From contig NZ_CP016793.1 in the NCBI RefSeq assembly GCF_001701025.1, positions 7,006,001 to 7,070,000 of the forward strand: 64,000 nucleotides of DNA, in the 5' to 3' direction. Position 1 is the first letter of the stretch; each line of letters opens with the position of its first letter. This document shows, in pieces, positions 45,505 through 59,648 of the stretch. A model generated the notes under the pieces. The model searched no databases. It was not told the DNA's origin and saw only the letters and a list, made by a program, of their open reading frames with translations. The DNA comes from Lentzea guizhouensis. Lineage in GTDB: Bacteria; Actinomycetota; Actinomycetes; Mycobacteriales; Pseudonocardiaceae. Position numbers and translations under genes: made by a program.

Positions 45505-46188
45505 TTGGAACCTGTACCGTCGACCGCCATGAGTTCCCCGGACCCGCGTTCGGTGCTGGAGCTGGCGTTCAGCGAGGCGGTCGAGGGCGCGGACGCCGAC
45601 GACGAGGTCACCACGCGCCTGCTCGACGCCGCCCGCGAGCAGTTCCGCCGCAGGGGTGTCAAGCGGTCCACGATGGCCGACGTCGCCAAGCTCGCCGGCC
45701 TGTCGCGGATCACCGTCTACCGCCGGTTCGCCACCAAGGACGCACTCGTCGAACACGTGGTGCGGCGCGAGTTCCGGCGCTACTTCAACCAGTTCATCGT
45801 CGACGTCCAAGGTGCGCGGACCGTGGCGGACCGCGTTGTCGTCGGGTTCGTGAGCTCATTGCGCGCCATCCGCGACAACCCGCTCATCGGCGGCCTGATG
45901 GACGTGGAACCCGACGCCGTCGTGCCGTCCATGATCAGCGACGAGGGCCGGACGCTGGCCGCCGTGCGGGAGTTCGTCGCGAGCAGGCTGCGCTGGGAGC
46001 AGCACGCGGGCACCGTCGCGGAGTCCGTCGACGTCGACGTGGTCGCCGAGATGATGGTCCGGATCTCCGCCTCCTTCCTGGTGATCCCCAGCCACGTCAT
46101 CGACCTCGACGACGATGAGCAGCTGCGCGCGGTGGCCCGGCGGTTCCTGGTGCCGATGCTCGAGCCACCGCGCGAGCCGCGCCAGTAG
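45505..46188 (+). CDS. TetR family regulator, probable lcp repressor
   Basis: 227 residues. TetR HTH at about 50-95 (STMADVAKLAGLSRITVYRRFATKDALV) after a longer acidic N-terminus. TTG at 45505 is favoured by CAGGGGGAA 5-6 nt upstream; an ATG eight codons on has no ribosome site. TetR genes (LcpR) next to lcp are known to control it in Gordonia and Streptomyces; here the divergent position and the shared inverted repeat support the same job. Confidence 0.85.
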   Translation: MEPVPSTAMSSPDPRSVLELAFSEAVEGADADDEVTTRLLDAAREQFRRRGVKRSTMADVAKLAGLSRITVYRRFATKDALVEHVVRREFRRYFNQFIVDVQGARTVADRVVVGFVSSLRAIRDNPLIGGLMDVEPDAVVPSMISDEGRTLAAVREFVASRLRWEQHAGTVAESVDVDVVAEMMVRISASFLVIPSHVIDLDDDEQLRAVARRFLVPMLEPPREPRQ

Positions 46189-46216
46189 CGAGGGCTGGTG
46201 GGACGCCTCCCGCGCT

Positions 46217-48321
46217 TCACTCGTAGCGCTCGCCCTTCGCCGCCTTCTCCCGCACCGAGTCTGGTGGGCTGAACCGCTCGCCGTAAGCGGCAGCCAGCTC
46301 CTCCGCCCGCGCCACGAACCCTGGCAGGCCGCCGGGATAGCCGTTGACGTACTGCAGCACCCCGCCCGTCCACGCCGGGAACCCGATGCCGAGGATCGAG
46401 CCGACGTTGGCGTCGGGCACCGACCGCAGCACGCCCTCGTCCAGGCAGCGGATCGAGTCGAGCGCCTCGGCGAACAGCATCCGCTCCTTCATGTCCTCGA
46501 ACGGGATCACCCGGCCCGCCACGGTGAAGTGCTCGCACAGCCCCGGCCAGAGCCCGACCCGCTTGCCGTCGGCGTACTCGTAGAAACCCGCCCCGCTCGA
46601 CCTGCCGCCGCGGCCGAACTCGTCGATCATCCGGTCGACGACGGCCTCGGCGCCGTGTGCGTGCCACTGCCCGCCCTCGGCGAGTACGGCGGCCTTGGTC
46701 TCCTCGCGGATCTTGCGCGGCAGCGTCAACGTCAGCTCGTCCAGCAACCGCAACGGCGGCGCGGACAACCCGCCTGCGCACCGGCCTGTTCGATGGAGGC
46801 GGGGTGCAGGCCTTCGCCGAGCATCGCCACCGCCTCGTCGATGAACCGGCCGATCACCCGGCTGGTGAAGAACCCGCGGCTGTCGTTGACGACGATCGGT
46901 GTCTTGCCGATCTGCCGGGCGATGTCGACGGCCTTCGCGATGGTCTGTTCGCTGGTCTGCTCGCCGACGACGATCTCCAGCAACGGCATCTTGTCCACCG
47001 GCGAGAAGAAGTGCAGGCCGATGAAGTCCTCGGGACGGCCGACCCCCTCGGCCAGCTTCGTGATCGGCAACGTCGACGTGTTCGACCCGAGCACCGCGTC
47101 CGCCGCGACGACGCCCTCGATCTCGGCGAACACCTTCTGCTTCACGTCCGGGTCCTCGAACACCGCCTCGATCACCAGGTCGCAACCGGCGAGATCGGCG
47201 GCGTCGGCGGTGGGCGTGATCCGGGCGAACGCCTCAGGTGTCTTCGCGGAGTACTGCCTGCCCTTCTCCGCGGCCTCCAGCGAGACGTCCTTGAGCACGA
47301 CCTCCAGCCCGGCTTTGGCGCAGGAGTAGGCGATCCCGGCGCCCATCATGCCCGCGCCGAGCACCCCGACCTTGCGCGCGGCGTGCCGCGGGTGGCCCAG
47401 CGGACGGTTGCCGCCGGAGTTGACGTGCTGCATGTCGTAGAAGAACGCCTGCATCATGTTCTTCGCGACCTGGCCGGTCATCAGCTCGACCAGGTAGGTC
47501 GTCTCGATCTTCTCCCCGGCCTCGAAGCTCAGCTGCGCGCCTTCGACGGCGGCGGCCAGGATGTTGCGCGGCGCGGGCATGGTCGCGCCCTTGAGCTGCT
47601 TGCGCAGGTTCGCGGGGAACGCGGGCAGGGTCGCCGCGACCTTCGGGTTCGACGGAGCACCACCAGGAATCCGGTAGCCCGCGACGTCCCACGGCTGCCG
47701 CGCGTCCGGGTTGGCGAGCACCCACTCCCTGGCCTTGGCGAGCATCTCCTCGGGTGTGGCGGCGAGCTCGTCGACGAGACCTTTCGCCAGCGCCTGGGCC
47801 GGGCGGTAGCGGGTGCCGGTCAGCAGCACGTCCATCAGCGCGGTCTGCAGGCCGAGCAGCCGCACGGTGCGCGTGACGCCGCCGCAGCCCGGCAGCAGCC
47901 CCAGCGTGACCTCCGGCAGACCGAACCTGCTGTCCGCGGCGTCCAGTGCGACGCGGTGGTGGCAGGCGAGCGCGATCTCGTAGCCGCCGCCCAGCGCGGT
48001 GCCGTTCAACGCCGCGGCGACCGGCCTGCCGAAGGTCTCCAGCCGGCGCAGCTGGGCCTTGAGCACCCGGCACACCTCGCTGATCTCGGCGGCGTTCTCC
48101 GGCTGCGCCCTGCTCATGAACCCGACGTCACCGCCGGCGAAGAAGCTCGCCTTGGCCGAGGTGAGCACCACCCCGGTGATCGTCTCGCGTTCGGCCTCCA
48201 GCCTGGTGACGGCGGCCTCCATGCCGTCCACGTAGGACTGGTTCATCGTGTTGACGGGCTGGTCCGGGTCGTCCATGGTCAGCACGACGACGCCGTCGGA
48301 GCCCTGCTCCCAACCGATCAC
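46217..48321 (-). CDS. Fused enoyl-CoA hydratase/3-hydroxyacyl-CoA dehydrogenase (FadJ/FadB type), frameshifted
   Basis: Crotonase domain at the N-terminus ([43 protein letters not shown]), then the NAD-binding 3-hydroxyacyl-CoA dehydrogenase ([41 protein letters not shown]) and C-terminal dehydrogenase domains. The frame breaks beside the CCC at 46769-46771; one extra base rejoins AGAQAG to [19 protein letters not shown] and gives 701 residues. GTG 48321 has AGGAGG 6 nt upstream. Performs steps two and three of beta-oxidation; 16 bp after the thiolase. Confidence 0.85.
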
Positions 48322-48337
48322 GTGGTTCCTCCTGGAG

Positions 48338-49546
48338 TCAGAGACGTTCGACGACGGTCGCGATGCCGATGCCGCCACCGGCGCACAGGCTGACGACGGC
48401 GCGGCGGGCGTCCCGGCGTTCCAGCTCGTCGACGACGGTGCCGACGAGCATCGCCCCGGTGGCGCCGAGCGGGTGGCCCATGGCGATCGCGCCGCCGTTG
48501 ACGTTGACCTTCTCCCACGGCAGGCCGAGGTCCCTGACGTACTTGAGGACCACCGCCGCGAAGGCCTCGTTGATCTCGAACAGGTCGATGTCGTCCACGG
48601 TCAGGCCGGCCAGGCCGAGTGCCTTGCGGGTGGCGGGCGCCGGGCCGGTGAGCATGATCGTCGGATCGGCTCCGCTGACCGCGGCGGACACGATCCTGGC
48701 GCGCGGTGTGAGCCCGTGCTCGGCGCCCGCCTGCTCCGAGCCGACGAGCACCAGCGCGGCGCCGTCCACGACACCGGAGGAGTTGCCGGGGGTGTGGACG
48801 TGCTCGATTCGCTCGACCCAGTGGTACTTCTGCAGCGCGACCGCGTCGAAGCCGCCCATCTCGCCGATACCCGCGAACGACGGCTGCAGCTCGGCCAGCG
48901 TCTCCTCGGACGTGGCGGGGCGCAGGTGCTCGTCCTGGGCGAGCACGATGACGCCGTTGCGGTCCTTGACCGGGATGACGGACTTCGTGAAGTAGCCGCC
49001 GGTCCACGCCTGCGCGGCCAGCAGCTGTGACCGGACCGCGTACGCGTCGACGTCGTGGCGGGTGAAGCCCTCGGTCGTCGCGATGAGGTCCGCGCTGATG
49101 CCCTGCGGCACGAAGTACGTGTCGTAGGCCGTCTCGGGATCCGCGGCCATCGCGCCACCGTCACTGCCCATCGGCACGCGGGACATCGACTCGACACCGC
49201 CCGCGAGCACCAGGTGGTCCCAGCCGGACCTGACCTTCTGCGCCGCGGTGTTCACCGCCTCCAGGCCCGAGGCGCAGAACCGGTTGAGCTGCACGCCGGC
49301 GGTGGTGTCCGGGAGCCCCGCTTTCAGAGCGGCGGCCTTGGCGAGGTTCATGCCCTGGTCACCGACCGGCGTGACGACCCCGAGGAGGACGTCGTCCAGC
49401 CGCGCGGGGTCGAGGTCCGGCTGGCGGCGCCGCAGCTCGTCGATCAGGCCCGTCACCAGGGACACCGGTTTGACGTGGTGCAACGCGCCGCCGCGGCCCT
49501 TGCCGCGCGGGGTGCGGATGGCGTCGTAGATGAATGCTTCGGTCAC
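48338..49546 (-). CDS. Acetyl-CoA acetyltransferase/3-ketoacyl-CoA thiolase
   Basis: 402 residues. Thiolase with nucleophile Cys in [33 protein letters not shown] and the second Cys in [11 protein letters not shown]. Catalyses the last beta-oxidation cut. First gene of the minus-strand operon with the FadJ-type gene; its promoter region contains the TTGAC-N5-GTCAA palindrome at 49606-49620. Confidence 0.93.
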   Translation of the reverse strand: MTEAFIYDAIRTPRGKGRGGALHHVKPVSLVTGLIDELRRRQPDLDPARLDDVLLGVVTPVGDQGMNLAKAAALKAGLPDTTAGVQLNRFCASGLEAVNTAAQKVRSGWDHLVLAGGVESMSRVPMGSDGGAMAADPETAYDTYFVPQGISADLIATTEGFTRHDVDAYAVRSQLLAAQAWTGGYFTKSVIPVKDRNGVIVLAQDEHLRPATSEETLAELQPSFAGIGEMGGFDAVALQKYHWVERIEHVHTPGNSSGVVDGAALVLVGSEQAGAEHGLTPRARIVSAAVSGADPTIMLTGPAPATRKALGLAGLTVDDIDLFEINEAFAAVVLKYVRDLGLPWEKVNVNGGAIAMGHPLGATGAMLVGTVVDELERRDARRAVVSLCAGGGIGIATVVERL

Positions 49547-49605
49547 TGGTCCTCACGCTTCCTCTTCGCCCGCGGCAAGTCCGGCGGGGACAGGTGGTGG
49601 GGTTG

Positions 49606-49720
49606 TTGACTGACTGTCAATAAGCTCGAACGTAGCAGCGATTCGTTCGATTGCAACAGGTTGTGGTTCTGAATCGACACTGATGAGCCAGGTGGAGCAG
49701 CACTATTGACAGATGGTCAA
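49606..49720. promoter_or_regulatory. Paired palindromic operators between thiolase and acyl-CoA ligase genes
   Basis: TTGAC-TGACT-GTCAA at 49606-49620 and TTGAC-AGATG-GTCAA at 49706-49720, exactly 100 bp apart. Site 2 matches the reverse complement of site 1 at 14 of 17 positions. One lies before each divergent operon, and a TetR gene is the second gene of the plus-strand operon, so both are probably its operators. Confidence 0.75.
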
Positions 49721-49784
49721 CAGTGGCGCCACGGTGGAGCACGCTCAGCCGAGACCAGTTGGTTCGCGATGGAGGGGACCCGCC

Positions 49785-51601
<1,817 letters not shown>

Positions 51602-51605
<4 letters not shown>

Positions 51606-52219
51606 GCGGTCAACGCCAGGCACAGCGGCGCAGGATGGAACCGGACGCGCGGCGTGCGGAGATCCTGGGCGCCGCCCGCCGGCTCTTCGGCGCCAACGGG
51701 TACAGCTCGGTGTCCACGACGGACATCGCGACCGAGGCCGGCGTGACCCGCGCGTTGATCCACCACTACTTCGACACCAAGCGCGCCCTCTACCTGGAGG
51801 TCGTGCGCCAGATGATGGTCGTGCCGGCGTCGGTCTCCGAACGGCTGCCGCCGACCGACCCCGCGGAACGGGTCTCGATCTGCGTCGACCGGTGGCTGGA
51901 GGTCGTCGAGCGCAACCGGGAGATGTGGCTCTTCGCGATCAGCCTGGAGAACCACGGCAACGACCCCGAGATCGACCAGATCATGCTGGAGGCCGACGAG
52001 ATCGCGACCGACCGCGTGCTCGAGGCGGTGATGATGACCGACGTCGCCGAGGGGCAGCAGAAGCTGCGGGCGATGATCCGCGCCCACAGCGGCATGTTGA
52101 AGGCCGCCTCCCGCGAGTGGCTCGTGCGCGGCACCCTCAGCCGCGCCGACCTGCACGTGATGCTCACCCGCACCGTTCTGCACCTGGTCGACACCGTCTT
52201 CCCCGCCGTGCGGGACTGA
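51602..52219 (+). CDS. TetR family regulator of the acyl-CoA genes
   Basis: 205 residues. TetR HTH (VSTTDIATEAGVTRALIHHYFDTKRALYLEVV) then a helical ligand domain. Encoded between the ligase and the acyl-CoA dehydrogenase and overlapping the former, so probably autoregulated; acyl-CoA is the likely ligand by analogy with other fatty-acid TetR proteins (inference). Confidence 0.88.
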
Positions 52220-52230
52220 GGAGCTGCGCC

Positions 52231-54325
<2,095 letters not shown>

Positions 54326-54416
54326 CGTCCGGCGGGGTCGAGCTCCGGCCGGGGACGTGCGGCACGCGGATGAGGACGGGATCGCGTTGCTGCCGGAACG
54401 GCAAGGGTGACACCCG

Positions 54417-54797
54417 CTAGAGCAAGAACACCGCCACAACGCCGACGACGATGATCGCGATCGCGCGCCACTGGTACCGCTCCGTCCTGGCCACCTCCTC
54501 CTCGGTGGCCGCGTCTTCGCCGCGGAACTCCGCGTCGACCATGAGCTCGGGCCGGAAGTTCGTCGCGAGCCACGGGACGACGGCCGCGGCGCCGATCATC
54601 AGCGCCGCGGCCGTCAGCGGGAACCCCTTGGCCAGCGCACCGCCGAAGCCGCCGACCGGTAGGAGAGCCGCAGTGCCCACCAGCACCAACGCCTTGTTCC
54701 TCGGCAGCTTCAAGGCGTAGCGGAGCAACAGGGCCGCCCACGCCGCCAAAGCGAGTCCTACCGCGACAGCGGGTGGGACCGTGACACCGGCGAACAC
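54417..54797 (-). CDS. Small membrane protein of unknown function
   Basis: 126 residues with about four hydrophobic helices (two in 8-55, one near 62-80, one at the C-terminus) and a hydrophilic stretch EFRGEDAATEEEVARTERYQ before the last. Not recognised. It lies between the fatty-acid operon and the GH43 gene, pointing against the former. Confidence 0.6.
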   Translation of the reverse strand: MFAGVTVPPAVAVGLALAAWAALLLRYALKLPRNKALVLVGTAALLPVGGFGGALAKGFPLTAAALMIGAAAVVPWLATNFRPELMVDAEFRGEDAATEEEVARTERYQWRAIAIIVVGVVAVFLL

Positions 54798-54864
54798 CCG
54801 TCCTCCCGCACCACGTCCGGACCTGTCTCGGCAAAGTGGTCAGGATGATAGGCGGCCCGCGGGC

Positions 54865-56349
54865 TCAGCGGTGCGCGATCGCGAAGTTGTCGAACGCCGC
54901 CCCCGTGCCGAACACGCGCACCCCGTTCGCCCCGGACGCGAAGCTGCTGTCGGTCACCGAGATCTTCGGTGTCGCCATGTCCCCGACGTACACCTTGATC
55001 GTCGACCCGATCGCCTCCACCCGCAGCCGGTGCGCCACGTTCGGCCGCACGGACACGGGCGCCGACGCCAGCTGCGTCCAGTTGTTGTCCGCCTTGCCGA
55101 GCACGACCCGGCCGTTCCCGGTGATCCCCGCGTAGTAGCCCCGGTAGCTGTCCGTCCCGGTGGTGGCCTGGGAGACGCGGAACACCACGCCGCTGTCACC
55201 GGCGGCTGACCGCGGGATCACGTCGACGTCCTGCACGAAGTTCGAGAAGTTCGTGTCCAGCAACGACTTCCCGCCGAACGACGAACCCGTCTCGTACCGG
55301 CCGCCGCGTGCTGCCCAGGTGCCGCCGTGCGTCGTCCAGCCGATCGCGTTGTTGTCGGCGAAGTTGTCCTTGACGCGCATGGTGACCGGCTGGATGGTGC
55401 CGTCGGCGTTGAACGTCATGCGGTCGTAGGCGAGCTGGCGGTCGTTGGCACCGGTGCGGCTCAGTGGGCGGCGGTGGTAGGTGATGTACCAGATGTCGGT
55501 GCCCGGTACGTTGATCACGCCGTTGTGACCGGAACCCCTTGCCACGGCGGGGTCCTGGCTCAGCACGCGGCCGAGCTTGGTGAACGGGCCGGTGGGGGAG
55601 TCGGAGATCGCGTAGGCCACGGCGTAGTTCGGGCCGGTCCAGCCGTCCTCCGACCACATGAAGTAGTACCTGCCGTTGCGCTTGAACATCTGCGCGCCCT
55701 CGGTGAAGTTCGCCGGGGTGATCTCCTTGTACGTGCTGCCGTCGGCGAACGTGCCGAGGCTCGTCATGTCGGCGTTGAGCTTGACGACGTTCGCGTGTCC
55801 CCAGCCGCCGTAGTACATGTAGGCCTGGCCGTCGGTGTCGATGAAGACGTCCTGGTCGATGGGCTGGGCGCCGTTGACGAACTGCGCGATCAACGGCCTG
55901 CCGATCGCGTCCCGGTACGGGCCCTCGGGCCTGTCGGCGACCGCGACGCCGATGCCGCCGAGCTCGGAGTTCGACTGGATGTCGTTGGCGCCGAAGTACA
56001 GGTAGTACTTGCCGTTGCGCTGCACGGGGGCCGGTGCCCAGACCGCGCGGCGGGCCCAGGAGACGGACGCGGTGGTCAGGACGTTGGGGTGCTTGGTCCA
56101 GTTGACCAGGTTGGTCGAGGAGAACGCGTCGAGGTAGGTCTGCTCGTCGTAGGGACGGGACGAGGTGGGGAAGACCCAGTGCCTGTTGTCGTAGAACGCG
56201 GTGTCGGGGTCGGCGTACCACCCGTCCACGAAGGGGTTGCCGGCCTCCGCCGTCGCGAAGTCGGGCACGGCGGCCGCGGACGAGGCCACGGCGGGCACGC
56301 TGCCGAGCAGCAGGGCGGCTAACGCGGAGGCGACGATCCTGGAGGTCAA
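54865..56349 (-). CDS. Secreted GH43 glycoside hydrolase with C-terminal beta-sandwich
   Basis: About 494 residues. Signal peptide SRIVASALAALLLGSVPAVA, five-bladed GH43 propeller (NPFVDGWYADPDTAFYDNRHW with the base Asp, IDQDVFIDTDGQAYMYYGG with the middle Asp, TEGAQMFKRNGRYYFMWSE with the likely acid Glu), then a CBM66/LamG-like domain from about 335. Removes arabinose or xylose, or related sugars, from polysaccharide. The TTG at 56349 is preferred; an in-frame GTG at 56388 lies upstream of the operator palindrome at 56372-56383, which would then be coding. Confidence 0.85.
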   Translation of the reverse strand: MTSRIVASALAALLLGSVPAVASSAAAVPDFATAEAGNPFVDGWYADPDTAFYDNRHWVFPTSSRPYDEQTYLDAFSSTNLVNWTKHPNVLTTASVSWARRAVWAPAPVQRNGKYYLYFGANDIQSNSELGGIGVAVADRPEGPYRDAIGRPLIAQFVNGAQPIDQDVFIDTDGQAYMYYGGWGHANVVKLNADMTSLGTFADGSTYKEITPANFTEGAQMFKRNGRYYFMWSEDGWTGPNYAVAYAISDSPTGPFTKLGRVLSQDPAVARGSGHNGVINVPGTDIWYITYHRRPLSRTGANDRQLAYDRMTFNADGTIQPVTMRVKDNFADNNAIGWTTHGGTWAARGGRYETGSSFGGKSLLDTNFSNFVQDVDVIPRSAAGDSGVVFRVSQATTGTDSYRGYYAGITGNGRVVLGKADNNWTQLASAPVSVRPNVAHRLRVEAIGSTIKVYVGDMATPKISVTDSSFASGANGVRVFGTGAAFDNFAIAHR

Positions 56350-56371
56350 CGTCTCGTCCAATCTGCCGGGA

Positions 56372-56383
56372 TACAACGTTGTA
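56372..56383. promoter_or_regulatory. LacI-type operator palindrome before GH43
   Basis: Perfect TACAACGTTGTA between the divergent GH43 and GH76 genes. The AACGTT core is typical of LacI-family operators, though it differs from the AAGCGCTT sites at 58498-58541. Confidence 0.55.
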
Positions 56384-56526
56384 AGCACCGTGTGTGATCA
56401 TCCAAACACCCGTGGCTCAGCGGTGTCCAGCGTTCCGGGGCGAATCTGTCCTGGACAGCAATCGGTCGCGCCGTTGACCGCGTGCCGAGCGCTCCGAAAC
56501 CATGAGAGCGTTCCCACGACGCGGGG

Positions 56527-58371
56527 GTGGTCGGCGTGCTGAGCTTCTTCGTGGCCTTCCTGATGGTGTTGACGCCGGTCTCGCCACCGCCCAGCACACC
56601 ACCCAGCACACCACCCAGTGCGCCGTCGTCGCCCGTGGTCGCGGCCGCGGTGGTGTGCGTGCTGTCGTGCGACACCCGCGATCCCTCGCAGGCCGGCCAG
56701 GAGACGTTCCCGGTGCCGGAGAGGCAGATCAACGGCCGGCGGCTCGTGCTGCACGTGTCCGACCGCGACGGCATGGCGTGGGGGAGCATCGACAACGGCC
56801 GCACCGGCGACTCGGTCTGGCTGGACCGGTCCTGGGACGGCGGCGCCACGTGGGAGGGTCTGCTGGGCAGGGCGAGCATTCCCGGCGCGTGGACCGGCAC
56901 CAGAACGTTGATGTACAACGTGACCGACCCCGGCCACCACCGCCGCGGCCTGATCCGCGCGTGCGGTGACGCGGCCGCCGTCGTCTGCACCGGCTGGATC
57001 TACCCGACCGTCTGCGACGTGCTGTGCGACCGGACGAGCGCGAGCCAGGCCAACGGCGCCACGCAGCCCGTCCCGCCGACGACCCTCTTCGGCCGGGTCA
57101 TCCGGCTGCAGACCGACCTCAACGGCATGGCGTGGGGCACGATCGAGGCGGGCGGGCCGGGTGACGAGGTCTGGCTCGACCGCTCGTGGGACGGCGGCGC
57201 GAGCTGGCCGGGCGGCGCCTCCCTCGGCCGGGTCTCGACACCGGCCAGCGCGACCTCCTCGCGCACCGCCATGTTCGCCACCCGAGACCCGCGCGGCCGC
57301 CACTTCGGCGGAGCCGTGCGCGCGTGTGGCCGGGAAGCGGCTCATCAGGAAGGCAGCTGCACGGCATGGGCACGGCCCGTACCGACGAGAGCGCGCGCTG
57401 CCGCCGATGCGCTGCTCTACTCCTACGACCCGTACACGGCGTGGTGGCCGACGAGCTGGTGGAACTCGGCCACGACGCTCACCGCGGTGATGGACTCCGG
57501 CATCCGCGACTACGACTGGGTGATCGCGCGGACGTTCGACGTCAACCGCGTCCCCTTCCCGGCGGGCCAGCGCAGCTCCGACCCGGTCGAGGGCGACTTC
57601 ATCAGCCGCTCGATCGACGACAGCGCCTGGTGGGGCCTCACCTGGGTGGCCGCCTACGACCACACCGGCGACCGGCGTTACCTGACCATGGCCACCACGA
57701 TCGCGACCTACGTGCACCAGTACTGGGACACGCGCACATGCGGCGGCGGTGTGTGGTGGGACCGCGAACGCACCTACAAGAACGCCGTGACCAACGGCCA
57801 GTACCTGCGGCTCACCGCGGCGATCCACCGCCGCACCCCCGGCGACTCGATGTGGCTGCAGCGCGCCCGCACCGCCGCTGACTGGTACCTGGCGAGCGGG
57901 ATGGTCGGCTCGGCCGGCCTGGTCAACGACGGGCTGACCGGCGACTGCCGCAACAACGGGCAGACGGTGTGGACCTACAACCAGGGGCTGGCGATCGGCG
58001 GGTTCGTCGAGGTGTGGCGGGCGACCGGGGACGCTCGGTACCTCGACACCGCACGCCGGCTCGCGGACAGCGCGATCGCGAGCCCGGTGCTGACGCGCGG
58101 TGGGGTGCTCACGGAGTCGTGCGACGTCGGGTCGGCGGTCTGTGACGACAACCAGAAGCAGTTCAAGGGCATCTTCATGAGGTTTTTGAACGATCTGGCG
58201 CGAGCGACCGGCTCTGCGGGCTACCGGCAGTACGCCCAGCGGCAGGCCGACTCGGTGTGGGCGGCGGACCGGGACGCGCTGAACCGGATCGGGCAGCGGT
58301 GGGCCGGGGGCACGCCGAACCAGGTGGACTGGCGGACGCAGGCGAGCGGGCTGAACGCGGTCACCAGCTGA
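56527..58371 (+). CDS. Secreted GH76 alpha-1,6-mannanase-like enzyme with two N-terminal repeats
   Basis: 614 residues. Signal segment, Pro/Ser-rich spacer (20-36), then two homologous repeats of about 104 residues (44-147 and 163-267), each with GMAWG, GD-VWLDRSWDGGA-W and a closing RACG. The GH76 (alpha/alpha)6 domain spans 291-614 with the catalytic pair D364-D365 in SRSIDDSAWWGLTW. GH76 cleaves alpha-1,6-mannan such as the yeast cell-wall backbone. The repeats are not a module I recognise and may bind sugar. Start is GTG 56527 or the GTG at 56536. Confidence 0.85.
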   Translation: MVGVLSFFVAFLMVLTPVSPPPSTPPSTPPSAPSSPVVAAAVVCVLSCDTRDPSQAGQETFPVPERQINGRRLVLHVSDRDGMAWGSIDNGRTGDSVWLDRSWDGGATWEGLLGRASIPGAWTGTRTLMYNVTDPGHHRRGLIRACGDAAAVVCTGWIYPTVCDVLCDRTSASQANGATQPVPPTTLFGRVIRLQTDLNGMAWGTIEAGGPGDEVWLDRSWDGGASWPGGASLGRVSTPASATSSRTAMFATRDPRGRHFGGAVRACGREAAHQEGSCTAWARPVPTRARAAADALLYSYDPYTAWWPTSWWNSATTLTAVMDSGIRDYDWVIARTFDVNRVPFPAGQRSSDPVEGDFISRSIDDSAWWGLTWVAAYDHTGDRRYLTMATTIATYVHQYWDTRTCGGGVWWDRERTYKNAVTNGQYLRLTAAIHRRTPGDSMWLQRARTAADWYLASGMVGSAGLVNDGLTGDCRNNGQTVWTYNQGLAIGGFVEVWRATGDARYLDTARRLADSAIASPVLTRGGVLTESCDVGSAVCDDNQKQFKGIFMRFLNDLARATGSAGYRQYAQRQADSVWAADRDALNRIGQRWAGGTPNQVDWRTQASGLNAVTS

Positions 58372-58497
58372 CCGACAAACCCGAAACTTCTCAACAAAGT
58401 TCTGACCAGCGGTTTTCATGTGTTGCCGGCAGGTGACCGGCAAGCGTCGCTCTTGTGTCCCGCCGCGACCCGTGCCTATATTTGCCCAATCAGTTGT

Positions 58498-58541
58498 ATG
58501 TAAGCGCTTACATCACAAGTAGTGACATGTAAGCGCTTACA
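58498..58541. promoter_or_regulatory. Two LacI operators
   Basis: A 16-bp perfect palindrome ATGTAAGCGCTTACAT at 58498-58513 and a second TGTAAGCGCTTACA at 58528-58541, centres 29 bp apart, directly before the LacI gene. They should control the LacI-ABC importer operon. Confidence 0.85.
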
Positions 58542-58578
58542 CAACACCGGCAGCGACGACGAGGCGGCAGGCAGCGTG

Positions 58579-59604
58579 ATGGCGAAGCAGCACCAGGTCT
58601 CCCCGGAGGCCAAGCCCGCGGGCGCGACGATCTACTCCGTCGCCGAGCGCGCCGGGGTCAGCATCGCCACCGTCTCGCGGGTGCTGCAGGGTGTGGCGGT
58701 CGTGGCCGAGACCACCCGGCAGAAGGTGCTGCGAGCCGTCGACGAGCTCGGGTACGTGCCGCTCGGAGCGGCGCGGAGCCTGGCGGTGCGGCACCACGAG
58801 GCGCACGGGCTCGTGCTGCCGGAGCTGTCCGGTCCCTACTACGCCGAGCTGCTCATGGGGTTCGAGGCGCGGGCGGCCGAGCTCGCGCAGTCCGTCGTGC
58901 TGGTGCTCACGAACAGCCGCACCGACCTGGCCGCGGCGGTGCGGCAGCTCGCCACCAGGGTCGACGCTATCGCGGTCTTCGGGGCGGCGGCGACCTCCCA
59001 CGACGTGCTCAGGCTGCTGCACGCCAAGAAGCCCGTGGTCGTGATCGCGGGGGAACCGCGCGACCAGGTCGAGGCGGTCACGGCGGAGAACCTGGAGAGC
59101 GCGCGCGAGCTGGCCGGGCACGTGCTCGACCACGGCCGGCGGCGGGCGTTGTTCGTCGGCGACCCGGACAGCGGGCCCGACATCCGCGACCGGTACGCGG
59201 GGTTCGTGGCCGCGCACGACGATCGTGGTCTCACCGCCGCCGAGCCGGTCAGGGTCGCGTTGCGCGAGGCCGACGGGGCCGCGTTCGCGCAGGAGCTGCT
59301 ACAAGGCGAGCACGAGGCGGACGCGCTGATGTGCGCCAACGACGAGCTCGCGTTGAGCGTCATGACCACGTTGCAGGACGCCGGGCGGACCGTGCCCGGT
59401 GACATCGCGGTGGTCGGCTGGGACGACGTCATGACCTCGCGGTACGTGCGGCCGGGGCTCACCACAGTCCGCCAGCCCGTCCACGAGCTCGGGGCGCTGG
59501 CCGCGAGCCGCCTGCACGACCTGGTGAGCGGGGAGCCGGTGCGGACGAACGCGCAGACGTTGCCGACGCAGCTCGTCGTGCGCTCGTCGTGCGGCTGCCC
59601 CTGA
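58579..59604 (+). CDS. LacI family repressor of the sugar importer operon
   Basis: 341 residues. HTH ATIYSVAERAGVSIATVSRVLQGVAVVAETTRQKVL and a sugar-sensing domain (AHGLVLPELSGPYYAELLMGFE, DDVMTSRYVRPGLTTVRQP). ATG 58579 is chosen because the earlier GTG at 58522 lies inside the operator region. It is the first gene of the operon, 44 bp before the binding protein, so it likely represses itself and the importer. Confidence 0.9.
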   Translation: MAKQHQVSPEAKPAGATIYSVAERAGVSIATVSRVLQGVAVVAETTRQKVLRAVDELGYVPLGAARSLAVRHHEAHGLVLPELSGPYYAELLMGFEARAAELAQSVVLVLTNSRTDLAAAVRQLATRVDAIAVFGAAATSHDVLRLLHAKKPVVVIAGEPRDQVEAVTAENLESARELAGHVLDHGRRRALFVGDPDSGPDIRDRYAGFVAAHDDRGLTAAEPVRVALREADGAAFAQELLQGEHEADALMCANDELALSVMTTLQDAGRTVPGDIAVVGWDDVMTSRYVRPGLTTVRQPVHELGALAASRLHDLVSGEPVRTNAQTLPTQLVVRSSCGCP

Positions 59605-59648
59605 TCACCGTCCACTTCAGACGAACCCAGAGAGGAAGCGGGAAACCA

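Noticed and set aside
49713..49784. Upstream ATG start for the acyl-CoA ligase
   Set aside because: It lies inside the second operator palindrome and lacks a ribosome site; GTG 49785 has GGAGGGG.
58522..58578. Upstream GTG start for the LacI repressor
   Set aside because: It would place the second operator inside the coding sequence; ATG 58579 starts close to the HTH.
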